Origin: Clostridiales bacterium
Lineage (GTDB): Bacteria; Bacillota; Clostridia; Lachnospirales; Lachnospiraceae
DNA: 64,000 nucleotides
Reading direction: 5' to 3'
Assembly (NCBI GenBank): GCA_018365455.1
Contig: JAGZJZ010000031.1
Span: 8,081-72,080, forward strand
Position numbers and translations under genes: made by a program. Every line of letters begins with the position of its first letter. The stretch's first letter is position 1. Below the pieces are notes generated by a model. The model saw nothing but the letters and a program-made list of their open reading frames with translations. It had not been told where the DNA came from and made no database searches. Of the stretch, positions 27,801 through 35,182 are shown one piece after another.

Positions 27801-28602
27801 AATACAAAAAGTGCTCAAAAAGGCAGATAAAAAGAATCTGACAGCACTGGTACAGGAAGTAGAGAAAAAAGACCTGAGCAAATATACGCCGGAAAGTGCA
27901 GCAGCATTTAAAAATGTACTGGCACAGGCACAGCATCTGCTGGTGGATGGAAATATTTCCATTCGCGACCAGAAGAAAGTGGATGATATGTATCAGTCAT
28001 TAAAGTCTGCAGAAAGTCTGCTGGTAATGGCTAACACTTCAAAACCGGACGTGAAAGTACAGGTTCCGGGTGCCGTAAATGGCGTGAAAGTCACCGATAC
28101 CTATACGGCATCTATGAACGTGACCTGGGAGAAGGCACCACGTGCAGAAAAATACCGCGTTTCCGTTTACCGTTACAGCACTAAGAAATGGAGCGTTGCA
28201 GGCGAGACTTCCGGTACCAGCATGAAGATTCGCAATCTGGCGCCGGGTGAGAGATACAGCGTTAAGATCGCACCGTTCAATGAAAGCGGATTAGGCGTGG
28301 AATCCTTATCGGTTAAGACTGCCACCCGTCCGTTAAAAGCAAAGATGAAATCCATCAAAAAATATGGAAAATCATCAGCTAAGATCACCGTTGTGAAGCA
28401 ATCCTGCACCGGATACGCATTATACGAAAGAGTGCAACCGGGCAAATACACCAAAGTAACGGCAAAATCCAAAAATGCGCTGATTCGAAAAGGCATCAAA
28501 AAAGGAAAGACCTATACTTTTAAAGTACGGGCATATGTAAAGAACGGGGATAAGACCTATTGGGGTAAATATTCCAAGACTATGAAATTCAGATTGAAAT
28601 AA
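21880..28602 (+). CDS. Giant secreted GH2 beta-galactosidase-like enzyme with multiple accessory modules
   Basis: The 2240-residue protein has a signal peptide cleaved near A25 (TAFA). Its GH2 sugar-binding, Ig-like and TIM-barrel domains run to about residue 640, with acid/base E451 in MWSIGNEIW and nucleophile E595 in GEFVWTGFDY. DUF4982 and GH2 C-terminal domains follow (about 645-885), then two Big_4-like domains, an F5/8 type C (CBM32-like) lectin domain (about 1050-1215), a cadherin-like sandwich, further Big_4 domains, a second galactose-binding-like domain, FIVAR helix bundles (about 1850-2055) and FN3-type modules. No LPXTG is present. GGAGGG lies 7 bases before ATG. It probably removes beta-linked galactose or a related sugar from external glycans. 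Confidence 0.9.
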   Translation: MKKRLVALGLTLCMVCSSISMTAFAREEPAVSLLSSENEADRSMLFNDGWKFLLGDPGGAESKDFDDTSWRSLDLPHDWSIEFDFNYNSPATSECGYLDGGTGWYRKTFVLPESMKDKEISIDFGGIYMNSTTYVNGKSVGNYPYGYMPFTYNITDELVCDGKTKNVIAVKVVNQLQSSRWYSGSGIYRDVHLTVTDKVHVDHWGTQITTPDIENGSGKVDVTTKVKNDTDKEQTVQVRQTVMDGNGQAVTEPVTSEDVTLPSGETQPVSQTTTVADPALWSTKDPNLYYLKTDIVKGDKVLDSSESRFGFRYFEFTTDNGFYLNGEWMKLHGVCMHHDQGSLGAVANYTAIERQMRIMKDMGVNAIRVTHNPADDKLIEICDKMGLMVIDEAFDTWQGGKKTYDYGRFFTKAATHPDAAPGQTWAEFDIKNMVERGKNYPSIIMWSIGNEIWTTNSSEGVQTAKNLVKWVKEIDTTRPTTIGEDKFRGNMSDTSSNLGNANMVAVFDAVDVPGLNYSENRYDAQHREKPDWALYGSEIASATSSRGVYAHPDTVNSGASIPFQQSSYDTDCVGWGRTAQDSLVRDRDRKFVAGEFVWTGFDYIGEPTPWNQSTTTPPKSSYFGIVDTAGLPKDSYYLYQSQWTDVKDNPMVHILPHWNWEDSNLKSKVTDRNGKIPVRVYTNARSVELYFKAADDTSEGIGTLVDQKKTFETVTPYKNVAEVKDNKDQEYQQTADGKLYLEWRMDYKPGTLTAVAYDKDGQKIAEDVVASAADPAAVSLKPEKNVLTADGRDISYVEVDITDADGTVVPTADNEVIFNVSGNGKIVGVDNGDASSHERYKDTNGIWKRKAFNGKAVVLVQSTKDGGSFTLTASSEGLRGDSVNVFTTETPVAADQILGYNAKAVTAILGEKVNLPEKVEAVYGDGSKRKLSVKWDDIPKELLEKEGVFQAAGTVETGDRIEIKVTIIGILGIKDVRVVTGVNEIPQLPDTAELVYTDGSQKKVNVTWGAITPEQVAQTGEFEVKGTLEGIEKYSAKAIVRVTEELVYAKNIATRVGSALYPKPSASYNNVDDYVNNHDNNMSSNINDGNISRTPSWNNWVNGNGDKKESWVQLEFEEAAQIGKAGIHFYTDGQTRKPAKVTIQTSMDGTTWTNAANQDHVDDFGDAAEDWAKEYPVNFDPVTAKFVRILMEGQPKDGGFKPVGISELKVYTGVTAASETAALEDLQVNGETIEGFAAEQFNYTVTSAYPYEIPAVTAKAKDHGSVFVIPAQTIDEQTKVFVKSESGEAEAVYTVSFEKMPLKLNQAEISMANTTIPENSSEVITTKAILEDGTVLDSSLAGVEYKLSSRDGAKAEISKGKLNAIREGTLTIQSEVTYNGVVIKADPVKVTIEKNKEEIQITSYEEVRISTKPGVAPELPGTVKASVDGSFDRDVEVTWDSISEADYAEFGSIKIRGFVVGQNLRPTAVIEVKDVAAAMQYALATPVNVIPALPETTTVYYSDGTAVSEVPVTWEEMSQEQFNVANDTMVTVQGTAEKDGTTVPVTAQVRVTSTNVETSENYYQLRNGYELPFAVASFTNDGADSTDRVYKLNDGNISFAQQDAQGKNIWCNWQRVGRQSDWVGVIMAKEGDVVERFADSLKVGFFKESGTSGIQYPTTYKVEYYTGPLDFAVPGFSEVKNPRGHIEEIADHPFNDDANWTEVTYLNDAGETVDTPPVIVSEDMTNIQFVPVKTCIVRVNMESSSSNAFGITEIQAFGKNVLPQTDYQVIDLKAGETSIEGFDQEVKDYVVNLSNDTIPQISAEWENNASVTILQATKANPKAKVIMLAENGMPDTQKIYTVKFNIPTDRTNLDQAIADGKAVEEGKYTKASYRYLADALKEAGELKADALQGQINDAVRAIYSAIEGLTEKADVTELVQALQTADKMIEMSDAYTPDSLSGLPAAISNAQKVRDKDTATQKQVNEAAKVLNEEIQKVLKKADKKNLTALVQEVEKKDLSKYTPESAAAFKNVLAQAQHLLVDGNISIRDQKKVDDMYQSLKSAESLLVMANTSKPDVKVQVPGAVNGVKVTDTYTASMNVTWEKAPRAEKYRVSVYRYSTKKWSVAGETSGTSMKIRNLAPGERYSVKIAPFNESGLGVESLSVKTATRPLKAKMKSIKKYGKSSAKITVVKQSCTGYALYERVQPGKYTKVTAKSKNALIRKGIKKGKTYTFKVRAYVKNGDKTYWGKYSKTMKFRLK

Positions 28603-28611
28603 GAAATAAGT

Positions 28612-28668
28612 AAAAGCAGCATCCTGTGAGATTCGCCATCGGCGGTCATCCACAGGATGCTGCTTTTT
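28612..28668. terminator. Bidirectional terminator between convergent genes
   Basis: A 17-bp perfect stem (28612-28628 with 28651-28667) has A runs on the left and T runs on the right, so it serves both the GH2 gene and the minus-strand CNNM/CBS gene. Confidence 0.9.
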
Positions 28669-28721
28669 CAGGTAATGCATATATTCAGGTGCTGCAGATA
28701 TCCGTATTTCTACTGCGGTGC

Positions 28722-30050
28722 CTATTCTTGATCTGCTTCCGGTTCGCCGGGAGGAAGTTCTGTTTCCGGGGCATCCGGATCCTTGTCCGTTTCCGGAAGA
28801 TACATGTGTACTTTATCAATCCTGTTTTTATCCACGGCATCTACCACAAGGCGTATGCCGTTTTCAGCCACCACAAATTCTCCCTGCTGGGGAAGGTGGT
28901 CCAGACGTTCGATAATGTAGCCCCCGATGGAGTCATAATCTTCGGAATCAAAGTCCAGTCCTAAGGCATCGTTTACATCATCCAGCTTCATGGAACCTTC
29001 TATTACATATTCCAGGTCATTGATGGAGCGGATCAGATCCTCTTCATCCTGATCATATTCGTCCCGGATTTCACCAACGATTTCTTCCAGAAGATCTTCC
29101 AGGGTAATGAGTCCGGCAGTTGCGCCGTATTCATCCAGTACAATGGTAAAATTAATGGAATCCTGCCGCATTTCTACCATAAGTTCAGAAGTCTTCTTAT
29201 ATTCGTAGGTAAAATAAGGTTCACGCATGATATCGCGTATATGGAATTCTTCGGAAGGTTTGCAAAAGAGCAGATCCTTCACATTAATGATGCCGATTAC
29301 GTTATCCGGACTTTCTTCGTAGACCGGAAGCCGCGTAAATTTTTCCTGCTCAAAGACATCAATAATCTCATCATAGGTGCTGTTGATATCAATGGAAACC
29401 ATGTCCACACGGGGAACCATAATATCTTTTGCCTGGGAATCACCAAAATCGAATACATTGTAGATCATCTGGCGCTCCTCACTTTCGATTACCCCTTCCT
29501 CATGGCTTACATCCACAATTGTCCGCAATTCATGTTCTGTCATAGCGTTCATTTTCGCAGAAGGGTCTATCCGCAGTATGCGCAGGCATACATAAGACAG
29601 TTTGTTGATCAGAAAGATAACCGGCGTCAGAGCCCGCATCATAAACAGAATAATCCCGGCATAACCCATGGACAGCCGTTCCGCGTATAAGGTGGCAAGA
29701 GTCTTCGGTGTTATTTCTCCAAATAATAAGATTAACAGGGTTAAAACTCCGGTTGCTATTCCTACAGCAGCATTGCCCCAGATATTAAGGGCAAGTGTAG
29801 TTGCCAGGGCAGACGCGGACAGGTTGACGATATTATTGCCGATTAAAATTGCGCTCAGCATTTTACCGGAATCATCAATTACCTTGAGAAGGGTAACCGC
29901 CTTTTTATTTCCCTGGTCTGCAAGAGTTTTAATTCTGATTTTATTTACAGTTGTCAATGAAGTCTCCGCAGAAGAAAAAAATGCGGATAATCCAATCAGG
30001 GCGATCAGCACGCCCAATTGTATGGCATCACTTGAATCCAAATACATCAT
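28722..30050 (-). CDS. CNNM/CorC-type membrane protein with CBS domains (hemolysin family)
   Basis: The 442-residue protein has a DUF21/CNNM transmembrane domain (residues about 10-190, with SAFFSSAETSLTT near the start and GEITPKTLA), a CBS pair at about 205-330 (DIMVPRVDMVS at its start, DEYGATAGLITLEDLLEEIVG), and a C-terminal CorC_HlyC domain (about 345-425). Family members are linked to magnesium or other cation efflux and not to true hemolysis. The sequence AAGGAG directly touches the first ATG, so initiation may be at the second ATG or the TTG at 30041. Expression appears monocistronic. Confidence 0.92.
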   Translation of the reverse strand: MMYLDSSDAIQLGVLIALIGLSAFFSSAETSLTTVNKIRIKTLADQGNKKAVTLLKVIDDSGKMLSAILIGNNIVNLSASALATTLALNIWGNAAVGIATGVLTLLILLFGEITPKTLATLYAERLSMGYAGIILFMMRALTPVIFLINKLSYVCLRILRIDPSAKMNAMTEHELRTIVDVSHEEGVIESEERQMIYNVFDFGDSQAKDIMVPRVDMVSIDINSTYDEIIDVFEQEKFTRLPVYEESPDNVIGIINVKDLLFCKPSEEFHIRDIMREPYFTYEYKKTSELMVEMRQDSINFTIVLDEYGATAGLITLEDLLEEIVGEIRDEYDQDEEDLIRSINDLEYVIEGSMKLDDVNDALGLDFDSEDYDSIGGYIIERLDHLPQQGEFVVAENGIRLVVDAVDKNRIDKVHMYLPETDKDPDAPETELPPGEPEADQE

Positions 30051-30153
30051 CTCCTTAAATCAATATAGTTATAGTGAATATACAATATTTCCGGTTCAAA
30101 TGCAAGGATTCAAAAAAATTGAAAAATATTGTTAATAATTTTGTAATAAATAC

Positions 30154-30183
30154 TTGATAAATGTGAAACAAATGTGTTATAAT
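30154..30183 (+). promoter_or_regulatory. Sigma-A promoter for the Thr/Glu-rich surface protein
   Basis: TTGATA at 30154-30159, an 18-base spacer and TATAAT at 30178-30183, 83 bases before the ATG at 30266. Confidence 0.6.
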
Positions 30184-30265
30184 AATGCGGACTCAAACCT
30201 GCGGCAAAATTTTATGCTTATGCAACGCAGTAGTGGATAAATACAAAAGATCAGGAGGATGTGGT

Positions 30266-32167
30266 ATGAAATCAGGGCGACAAAAGAAAAAACCGAAAAT
30301 GCGTATATGGAGCATGGTTCTGGCATTCGCATTAGCAGCGGTGAATATACTGCCCATGCAGACGGCAGAAGCGGCAGAAATGCATACCGTTTATTTAAAC
30401 GGAGAGGGCGGCTCAAATGAAAATTCCGGACAAAGCAGCGAAAGTGCGGTATCGTCCATTACAAAGGCAAAAGAACTGCTGGGTGAAAGCGGAGGAACGA
30501 TTATGGTGACCGGGACTTTAAATGTGTCCTGGGAAACGACCTGGTCCATGCCGTCGGGAAGTGTTATAAAGGCAGCCCCAGGTCTGGAAGGACCGGTGAT
30601 TGCGGTGGCAAAAGACGGAGCCCTTACGCTTAACAATATTGTAATAGATGGACAAAAAGGTAATATCATATCCAACAGCGGATATCTGTCGCTGAAAGAC
30701 AATGTTACATTACAGGCATCCGGCAGCCGGGTCAGTGCAGAATCGGCGGTATACACGGCAAAAGAAGCAACGACGATGAAGGACGGCGTTCTTATTGCAG
30801 GTGTGAAAAAAAATGAAAAGGATACTGAGGCATCGGAAACAACGACAACAGAGACATCGGCAGCAGAGACAGCAACAGACCCCTCATCACCGGATACGGC
30901 AGCAACCGAAATCACAGAAACTACAGTTCAGAATCCATCCACGGAGTCTGAGTCCTGGCAGCAGGATACGCCGGGTCAGAGCGAATCCCAGGCAATTACC
31001 ACAACGCCTGCAACCGAAGCACCGGTTCCGGGCACATCGGCGTCCCAGACGGAAGCAGCGATTACGGAGGCAGCCCCGGAAGATATGGAAACTGAAGCAC
31101 CGGCTGGAAATAAGAGTAACACGCAGGCAACTACAAAACCGGAAACAGAACAGGCGGAATCTATAGAAACTACAGAACCTACAGAATCTATAGAAACTAC
31201 AGAATCTGCAGAACCTGCAGAACCTACAGAACCTGCAACTTTCACAGATAAAAACTCTGGGAATAAAAATGAAGGGGCAAAGACGCCAGGGACTGAGAAA
31301 ATGGATACGAAGCAAGACTCACATACTAGGATCCCCACGGAAGAACCAATAAGTAACTTTGACACCTTCATCGAAATGGTCTATTCACTGCAGGTAGAAA
31401 GCAGAGCGGATATCAGCAGCGTAGTAGAAGCTGCCAAAATATACGATGCATTGAGTGATAATGAAAGAGGCCAGGTGACAAAAGAGGCATACAATCTTTT
31501 GATTCAGGCACAGAATACGTCAGGCGTATGGAACCATGCCCACAACAGTGTCAGCGTATCCGGTAATCTGCCCTGGTATGTGCAGTTTACAGCTGAAATA
31601 AACAACTCCAGAGACAGCGGTGATAACAGCAAGATCATAGTGCCCTACGACCTGAAATTATGGGATATGTACCGGAATACGGAATATGTCCTGGGGCAGG
31701 GAGAAAAAGTGACGGTGACCATGCCGGTACCGGATACGGACCTTTCTAATGGTCTGACAATCTATCATTATAAGGCAGATGGAACAACAGAAGTATTGCA
31801 TCCGGTTATAAATGGAGACACCATGAGCTTTGAAACAAGCTCGTTTAGTCCCTTTGATGTGGCAGGCGGTACCCTGCTTGCAGGTATGGGAGTGAACAAC
31901 AGTAACAATTATACGGGCGGAAGTACCCCATCCTCTAACCAGACAAATAACAATTCAAACAGTACATCCAATCATACACCCGGCAATACATCAGGTAATT
32001 CAACCGGAAGCAGTACCACGAACCTGAAACCACAGCCGGCAGGAAATACACTGGCTGCAGCCCCAAATACCGGAGATGCCACCCCGATAGCAGTAATGGT
32101 AATAGGATTTGTGATTTCAGGAGGAGCTATTTTTATGATGCTCAGAGGGAAAAGAAAGATGCAATAG
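30266..32167 (+). CDS. Sortase-type surface protein with Thr/Glu-rich stalk
   Basis: The ATG at 30266 follows AGGAGG by 7 bases; the longer upstream reading has no ribosome site. The 633-residue protein has a signal peptide (cleavage about residue 37), an N-terminal region resembling a short beta-helix (residues about 40-180, with SGGTIMVTGTLNV), a long low-complexity stalk rich in Thr, Glu, Ser and Pro (about 185-365, with repeats such as ESIETTEP), a folded region, a Ser/Asn/Thr linker, and a C-terminal sorting signal APNTGD, a hydrophobic helix and RGKRK. APNTG differs from canonical LPXTG. The sortase gene is not in the window. Function unknown; adhesion or a scaffold is possible. Confidence 0.8.
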   Translation: MKSGRQKKKPKMRIWSMVLAFALAAVNILPMQTAEAAEMHTVYLNGEGGSNENSGQSSESAVSSITKAKELLGESGGTIMVTGTLNVSWETTWSMPSGSVIKAAPGLEGPVIAVAKDGALTLNNIVIDGQKGNIISNSGYLSLKDNVTLQASGSRVSAESAVYTAKEATTMKDGVLIAGVKKNEKDTEASETTTTETSAAETATDPSSPDTAATEITETTVQNPSTESESWQQDTPGQSESQAITTTPATEAPVPGTSASQTEAAITEAAPEDMETEAPAGNKSNTQATTKPETEQAESIETTEPTESIETTESAEPAEPTEPATFTDKNSGNKNEGAKTPGTEKMDTKQDSHTRIPTEEPISNFDTFIEMVYSLQVESRADISSVVEAAKIYDALSDNERGQVTKEAYNLLIQAQNTSGVWNHAHNSVSVSGNLPWYVQFTAEINNSRDSGDNSKIIVPYDLKLWDMYRNTEYVLGQGEKVTVTMPVPDTDLSNGLTIYHYKADGTTEVLHPVINGDTMSFETSSFSPFDVAGGTLLAGMGVNNSNNYTGGSTPSSNQTNNNSNSTSNHTPGNTSGNSTGSSTTNLKPQPAGNTLAAAPNTGDATPIAVMVIGFVISGGAIFMMLRGKRKMQ

Positions 32168-32201
32168 CTGCATAAAACCTTCTCTTTTCACATATATTAC
32201 T

Positions 32202-32312
32202 CTAGAACATGATTTAAAATTCATTGGATCAATCTGGATGTCCAGCTTTTAGGGAGGTACCCCGGGAAATGCGGACTAAAGCTTGATACAGATAATTTTA
32301 AACACGCGCTAG
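32202..32312. mobile_element. 111-bp MITE overlapping a ribosome binding site
   Basis: The left end (CTAGAACATGATTTAAAATT) and right end (AATTTTAAACACGCGCTAG) are imperfect inverted copies that start and end with CTAG. They resemble the IS5-type ends elsewhere in the window. The right CTAG overlaps the AGGAGG ribosome site of the gene at 32326. Confidence 0.65.
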
Positions 32313-32325
32313 GAGGAAGCGTTCT

Positions 32326-32700
32326 ATGGATAACACTGCAACGAAAAAATCCGGAGTCATGCTGGTGATCAAGTCCCTGGTAGTATCTTACCTGACAACC
32401 GGGATCTTACTGCTGATTTTAGCTCTGTTGCTTTTTAAAATGGAATTAAATCAGAGTAAAGTATCCATTGGCATAATAGGGATATACATAATTGCCAGTT
32501 TCATTGGGGGATGGATTGCGGGAAAAGGAGCCGGAAAGCAGAAGTTCCTGTGGGGACTTCTCATAGGCAGTGCATATTTCTTAATGCTCACAGCAATTTC
32601 CCTGATTACAAATGGAAGCCTGCAATCTGAGCTTCCGCAGCTGTTTACCACGTTGCTGCTCTGTATGGGAGGCGGCATGCTGGGCGGTATGTTATCGTAA
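32326..32700 (+). CDS. Small membrane protein, TIGR04086-like
   Basis: The 124-residue protein has four hydrophobic segments with glycine-rich turns (FIGGWIAGKGAGKQK and a final GGGMLGGMLS) and matches a conserved Clostridia membrane protein family without known function. ATG at 32326 follows AGGAGG by 9 bases. It has its own terminator and is not joined to the neighbours. Confidence 0.75.
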   Translation: MDNTATKKSGVMLVIKSLVVSYLTTGILLLILALLLFKMELNQSKVSIGIIGIYIIASFIGGWIAGKGAGKQKFLWGLLIGSAYFLMLTAISLITNGSLQSELPQLFTTLLLCMGGGMLGGMLS

Positions 32701-32709
32701 GAAATATGG

Positions 32710-32755
32710 AATTAGAGACGACGCTTAAAAAACATCGTCTCTAATTTGATTTTTG
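32710..32755 (+). terminator. Rho-independent terminator
   Basis: A perfect 12-bp stem (32710-32721 with 32735-32746), a 13-base loop and a T-rich tail follow the small membrane protein gene. Confidence 0.85.
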
Positions 32756-32913
32756 GTAATAATTGTGTTATAGTATATGAGAGTCTAATTAAGAATCAAA
32801 GTCATTTCAGACGCGAACCCCAAATCAACGCAGATTATGAATTTTAATTGTGAATCAAAAAATCGCATATGGAAAGGAGATATTTGTAACAAAGGTTATA
32901 AATAAGTACTTAA

Positions 32914-34596
32914 ATGAGAGAAAAATATGAATCATTATCAGTAGCGGTATTGAAGGAATTGGCTAAATCCCGGGGACTTAAGAATATTTCAGCCCTGAAA
33001 AAAAGCCAGGTAATCGAACTCATGCTTGCAGAAGATGAAAAAAATGGTGCAGTGAATGATGCAGAACAGAATACTGAAGGTGCGTCTGCCACTATAGAAG
33101 AACCAAAGAAAACCGCGCCGTCTCAAAAGGCAGAGAATGTGCAGAAAGCGGATAATACCCAGAGAACAGAGCATACACAAAGAACGGACAATACCCAGAG
33201 AAGCGAAAGCATGCAGAGAACGGACAATACCCAGAGAACCGAAAATATGCAGCGTACAGACAATATACAAAGGTCTGAAGGTATGCAGAGAACAGACAAT
33301 ACCCAGAGAACAGAAACCGTGCAGAGAACAGACAATACCCAGAGAACGGAAAACATGCAGAGAACGGACAATATCCAGAGATCCGAAAACATGCAGCGCA
33401 CAGACAGTGTACAGAGAACGGAAAACAATCCTGGATCAGAAGGCAAGAGTACGGATATGTCACAGCTTGACAGCGGCATTACGGCGAATGGAATTCTGGA
33501 GGTGCTGCCGGATGGATATGGATTTATCCGCTGTGCCAACTACCTCCCAGGGGAAAATGATGTCTATGTGTCACCTTCCCAGATCCGCAGATTTAACCTG
33601 AAAACAGGTGATATCATTACCGGAAATACAAGAGTCAAGACCCAGCAGGAAAAATTCAGCGCTCTGTTATATCTGAAGAGTATCAATGGTTTTCATCCCT
33701 CAGAAGCAACAAAAAGATTAAATTTTGAAGATATGACCCCTATTTTCCCAAATAAAAGAATGCGCATGGAACGCACCACCAAAGGTACCGCTATGCGAAT
33801 CGTAGATCTAATTTCCCCCATCGGCAAGGGGCAGAGGGGAATGATCGTATCCCCGCCTAAAGCAGGTAAGACAACTTTATTAAAAGATGTTGCCAAATCC
33901 ATCTTACAGAATAATCCGGACATGCATCTGATCATTCTTCTGATCGATGAACGTCCTGAGGAAGTAACGGATATCAAAGAAGCGATCTGCGGAAGCAATG
34001 TGGAAGTGATTTATTCTACCTTTGACGAACTGCCTGAACACCATAAAAGGGTTTCCGAGATGGTAATGGAACGTGCCAAAAGGCTGGTAGAGCACCGCAA
34101 AGAAGTTACAATTCTGCTGGACAGCATTACCAGGCTTGCAAGAGCTTATAACCTTACGGTTCCGCCAAGCGGAAGAACATTATCCGGTGGTCTTGATCCG
34201 GCTGCCCTGCATATGCCGAAGCGCTTCTTTGGAGCTGCACGAAATATGAGAGAGGGCGGAAGCCTTACCATATTGGCAACGGCGCTAGTGGATACCGGAA
34301 GTAAGATGGACGATGTTGTATATGAAGAGTTCAAAGGAACCGGTAATATGGAACTTGTTCTGGACCGTAAGCTTTCCGAACGACGGGTATTCCCTGCAAT
34401 TGATATTCCAAAATCGGGAACAAGAAGAGAAGATCTTCTGCTGGACCCGGAAGAGCAGGAAGCAGTTTATATCATGCGTAAAGCATTAAATGGTATGAAA
34501 TCCGATGATGCGGTAGAAAATATACTGAATATGTTCGTTCGTACACGAAATAATCAGGAATTTGTGCAGATGGTAAAAAAGCAAAAATTCATTTAG
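32914..34596 (+). CDS. rho: Transcription termination factor Rho with hexapeptide-repeat insertion
   Basis: The 560-residue protein has the Rho N-terminal helical domain (MREKYESLSVAVLKELAK), an inserted low-complexity region (residues about 45-185) containing fifteen hexapeptides, the RNA-binding cold-shock-like domain (GILEVLPDGYGFIRC), and the RecA-type ATPase with Walker A PPKAGKTTLLKD and Q/R loops near RTLSGGLDP. The insert makes the protein longer than the usual about 420-residue form. The ATG directly follows a TAA and has no close ribosome site; AAAGGAG lies about 35 bases upstream. Rho is usually autoregulated, so this weak start may matter. It acts as an RNA helicase hexamer that ends transcription. 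Confidence 0.97.
   Translation: MREKYESLSVAVLKELAKSRGLKNISALKKSQVIELMLAEDEKNGAVNDAEQNTEGASATIEEPKKTAPSQKAENVQKADNTQRTEHTQRTDNTQRSESMQRTDNTQRTENMQRTDNIQRSEGMQRTDNTQRTETVQRTDNTQRTENMQRTDNIQRSENMQRTDSVQRTENNPGSEGKSTDMSQLDSGITANGILEVLPDGYGFIRCANYLPGENDVYVSPSQIRRFNLKTGDIITGNTRVKTQQEKFSALLYLKSINGFHPSEATKRLNFEDMTPIFPNKRMRMERTTKGTAMRIVDLISPIGKGQRGMIVSPPKAGKTTLLKDVAKSILQNNPDMHLIILLIDERPEEVTDIKEAICGSNVEVIYSTFDELPEHHKRVSEMVMERAKRLVEHRKEVTILLDSITRLARAYNLTVPPSGRTLSGGLDPAALHMPKRFFGAARNMREGGSLTILATALVDTGSKMDDVVYEEFKGTGNMELVLDRKLSERRVFPAIDIPKSGTRREDLLLDPEEQEAVYIMRKALNGMKSDDAVENILNMFVRTRNNQEFVQMVKKQKFI
33157..33426 (+). repeat. Fifteen 18-bp tandem repeats in rho
   Basis: Residues 82-171 are fifteen hexapeptides of form x-Q-R-(T/S)-(E/D)-x, with x mostly T, M, I or V first and N, H, S, G or T last. 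At DNA level the unit is about 18 bases around CAGAGAACGGACAAT. A longer 12- and 36-residue order is also visible, which suggests stepwise expansion. Confidence 0.9.
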
Positions 34597-34623
34597 ATAC
34601 AGGCATAAATTAGCTAAAATATC

Positions 34624-34652
34624 TTGCATTTTGACAAGTGGTGTGATATAAT
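34624..34652 (+). promoter_or_regulatory. Promoter of rpmE
   Basis: TTGCAT at 34624-34629, a 17-base spacer and TATAAT at 34647-34652. Confidence 0.55.
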
Positions 34653-34658
34653 TCAAAC

Positions 34659-34834
34659 GTTGTTTTAAAACTGTAGGGACTTACAGGGCTAGCCCGGGTT
34701 ACCTTGCTGTGGAAACATCAGGAGCAGCATTGACCGGGAATTGATCTGTGCAGACCACGACCGATAGGCGGCGTAGGGAGGTAAATGTGCATGGATATGC
34801 AGTTCACAAAATAAGAAGAAGAGGTGAAACCATC
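34659..34834 (+). promoter_or_regulatory. Long structured leader of rpmE
   Basis: About 175 untranslated bases precede the ATG. They contain CTGTAGGGACTTACAG and GGGCTAGCCC hairpins near the 5' end. Ribosomal protein leaders often bind the product for autocontrol, and L31 leaders are known in Firmicutes; whether this belongs to that class needs a covariance search. Confidence 0.4.
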
Positions 34835-35044
34835 ATGAAAAACGGAATACATCCAGATTACAATCAGGCAACAGTAACATGTAACTGTGGAAACACATTC
34901 GTAACAGGTTCTACAAAGAAAGATATCCACGTGGAAATCTGCTCTAAATGCCATTCATTCTACACAGGACAGCAGAAATCAGCAGCAGCTCGTGGACGTA
35001 TTGATAAGTTCAATAAGAAATATGGTATTGATGCAGACAAATAG
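34835..35044 (+). CDS. rpmE: 50S ribosomal protein L31, zinc-binding form
   Basis: The 69-residue protein has the zinc-binding cysteines C16, C18, C36 and C39 (CNCG and CSKC), so it is the C+ form that is used when zinc is sufficient. The start MKNGIHPDY is chosen because GAGGTGAAA precedes the ATG at 34835; the longer upstream reading lies in the leader. It has its own terminator 15 bases later. Confidence 0.97.
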   Translation: MKNGIHPDYNQATVTCNCGNTFVTGSTKKDIHVEICSKCHSFYTGQQKSAAARGRIDKFNKKYGIDADK

Positions 35045-35059
35045 GTATGAATAAAGATA

Positions 35060-35091
35060 AGGTTGAGGTTGTGAAATCTCAACCTATTTTT
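35060..35091 (+). terminator. Terminator after rpmE
   Basis: An 8-bp stem (AGGTTGAG, 35060-35067, with CTCAACCT, 35078-35085) and an ATTTTTA tail. Confidence 0.8.
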
Positions 35092-35140
35092 AAATGTCGG
35101 AAGTTGTGAAGAAATAGTGCAGCATGGCATTTACATTGAT

Positions 35141-35175
35141 GCAGTACCGAAGACTTTTCTGCGGTATGCAGGAGG
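35141..35175 (+). repeat. Hairpin repeat before the DUF1385 ribosome site (copy 1)
   Basis: GCAGTACCG and CGGTATGC arms around about 12 bases, then AGGAGG. Closely similar copies lie at 54149-54180 and 63347-63380. It sits directly before the ribosome site of the gene at 35183. Confidence 0.55.
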
Positions 35176-35182
35176 TATAAAT

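Noticed and set aside
30391..30915. Minus-strand frame opposite the Thr/Glu-rich surface gene
   Set aside because: Low-complexity mirror of the sense repeats, with no domain or ribosome site.
33157..33426. CRISPR-like periodicity in rho
   Set aside because: The repeats are contiguous in frame inside a coding sequence and have no unique spacers.
33092..33539. Minus-strand frames opposite the rho repeats, rich in Cys, Ser and Phe
   Set aside because: Produced by the regular repeat in rho; not a gene.
35117..35182. Longer start for the DUF1385 gene
   Set aside because: The extra residues lie in the hairpin leader, while AGGAGG directly precedes ATG 35183.
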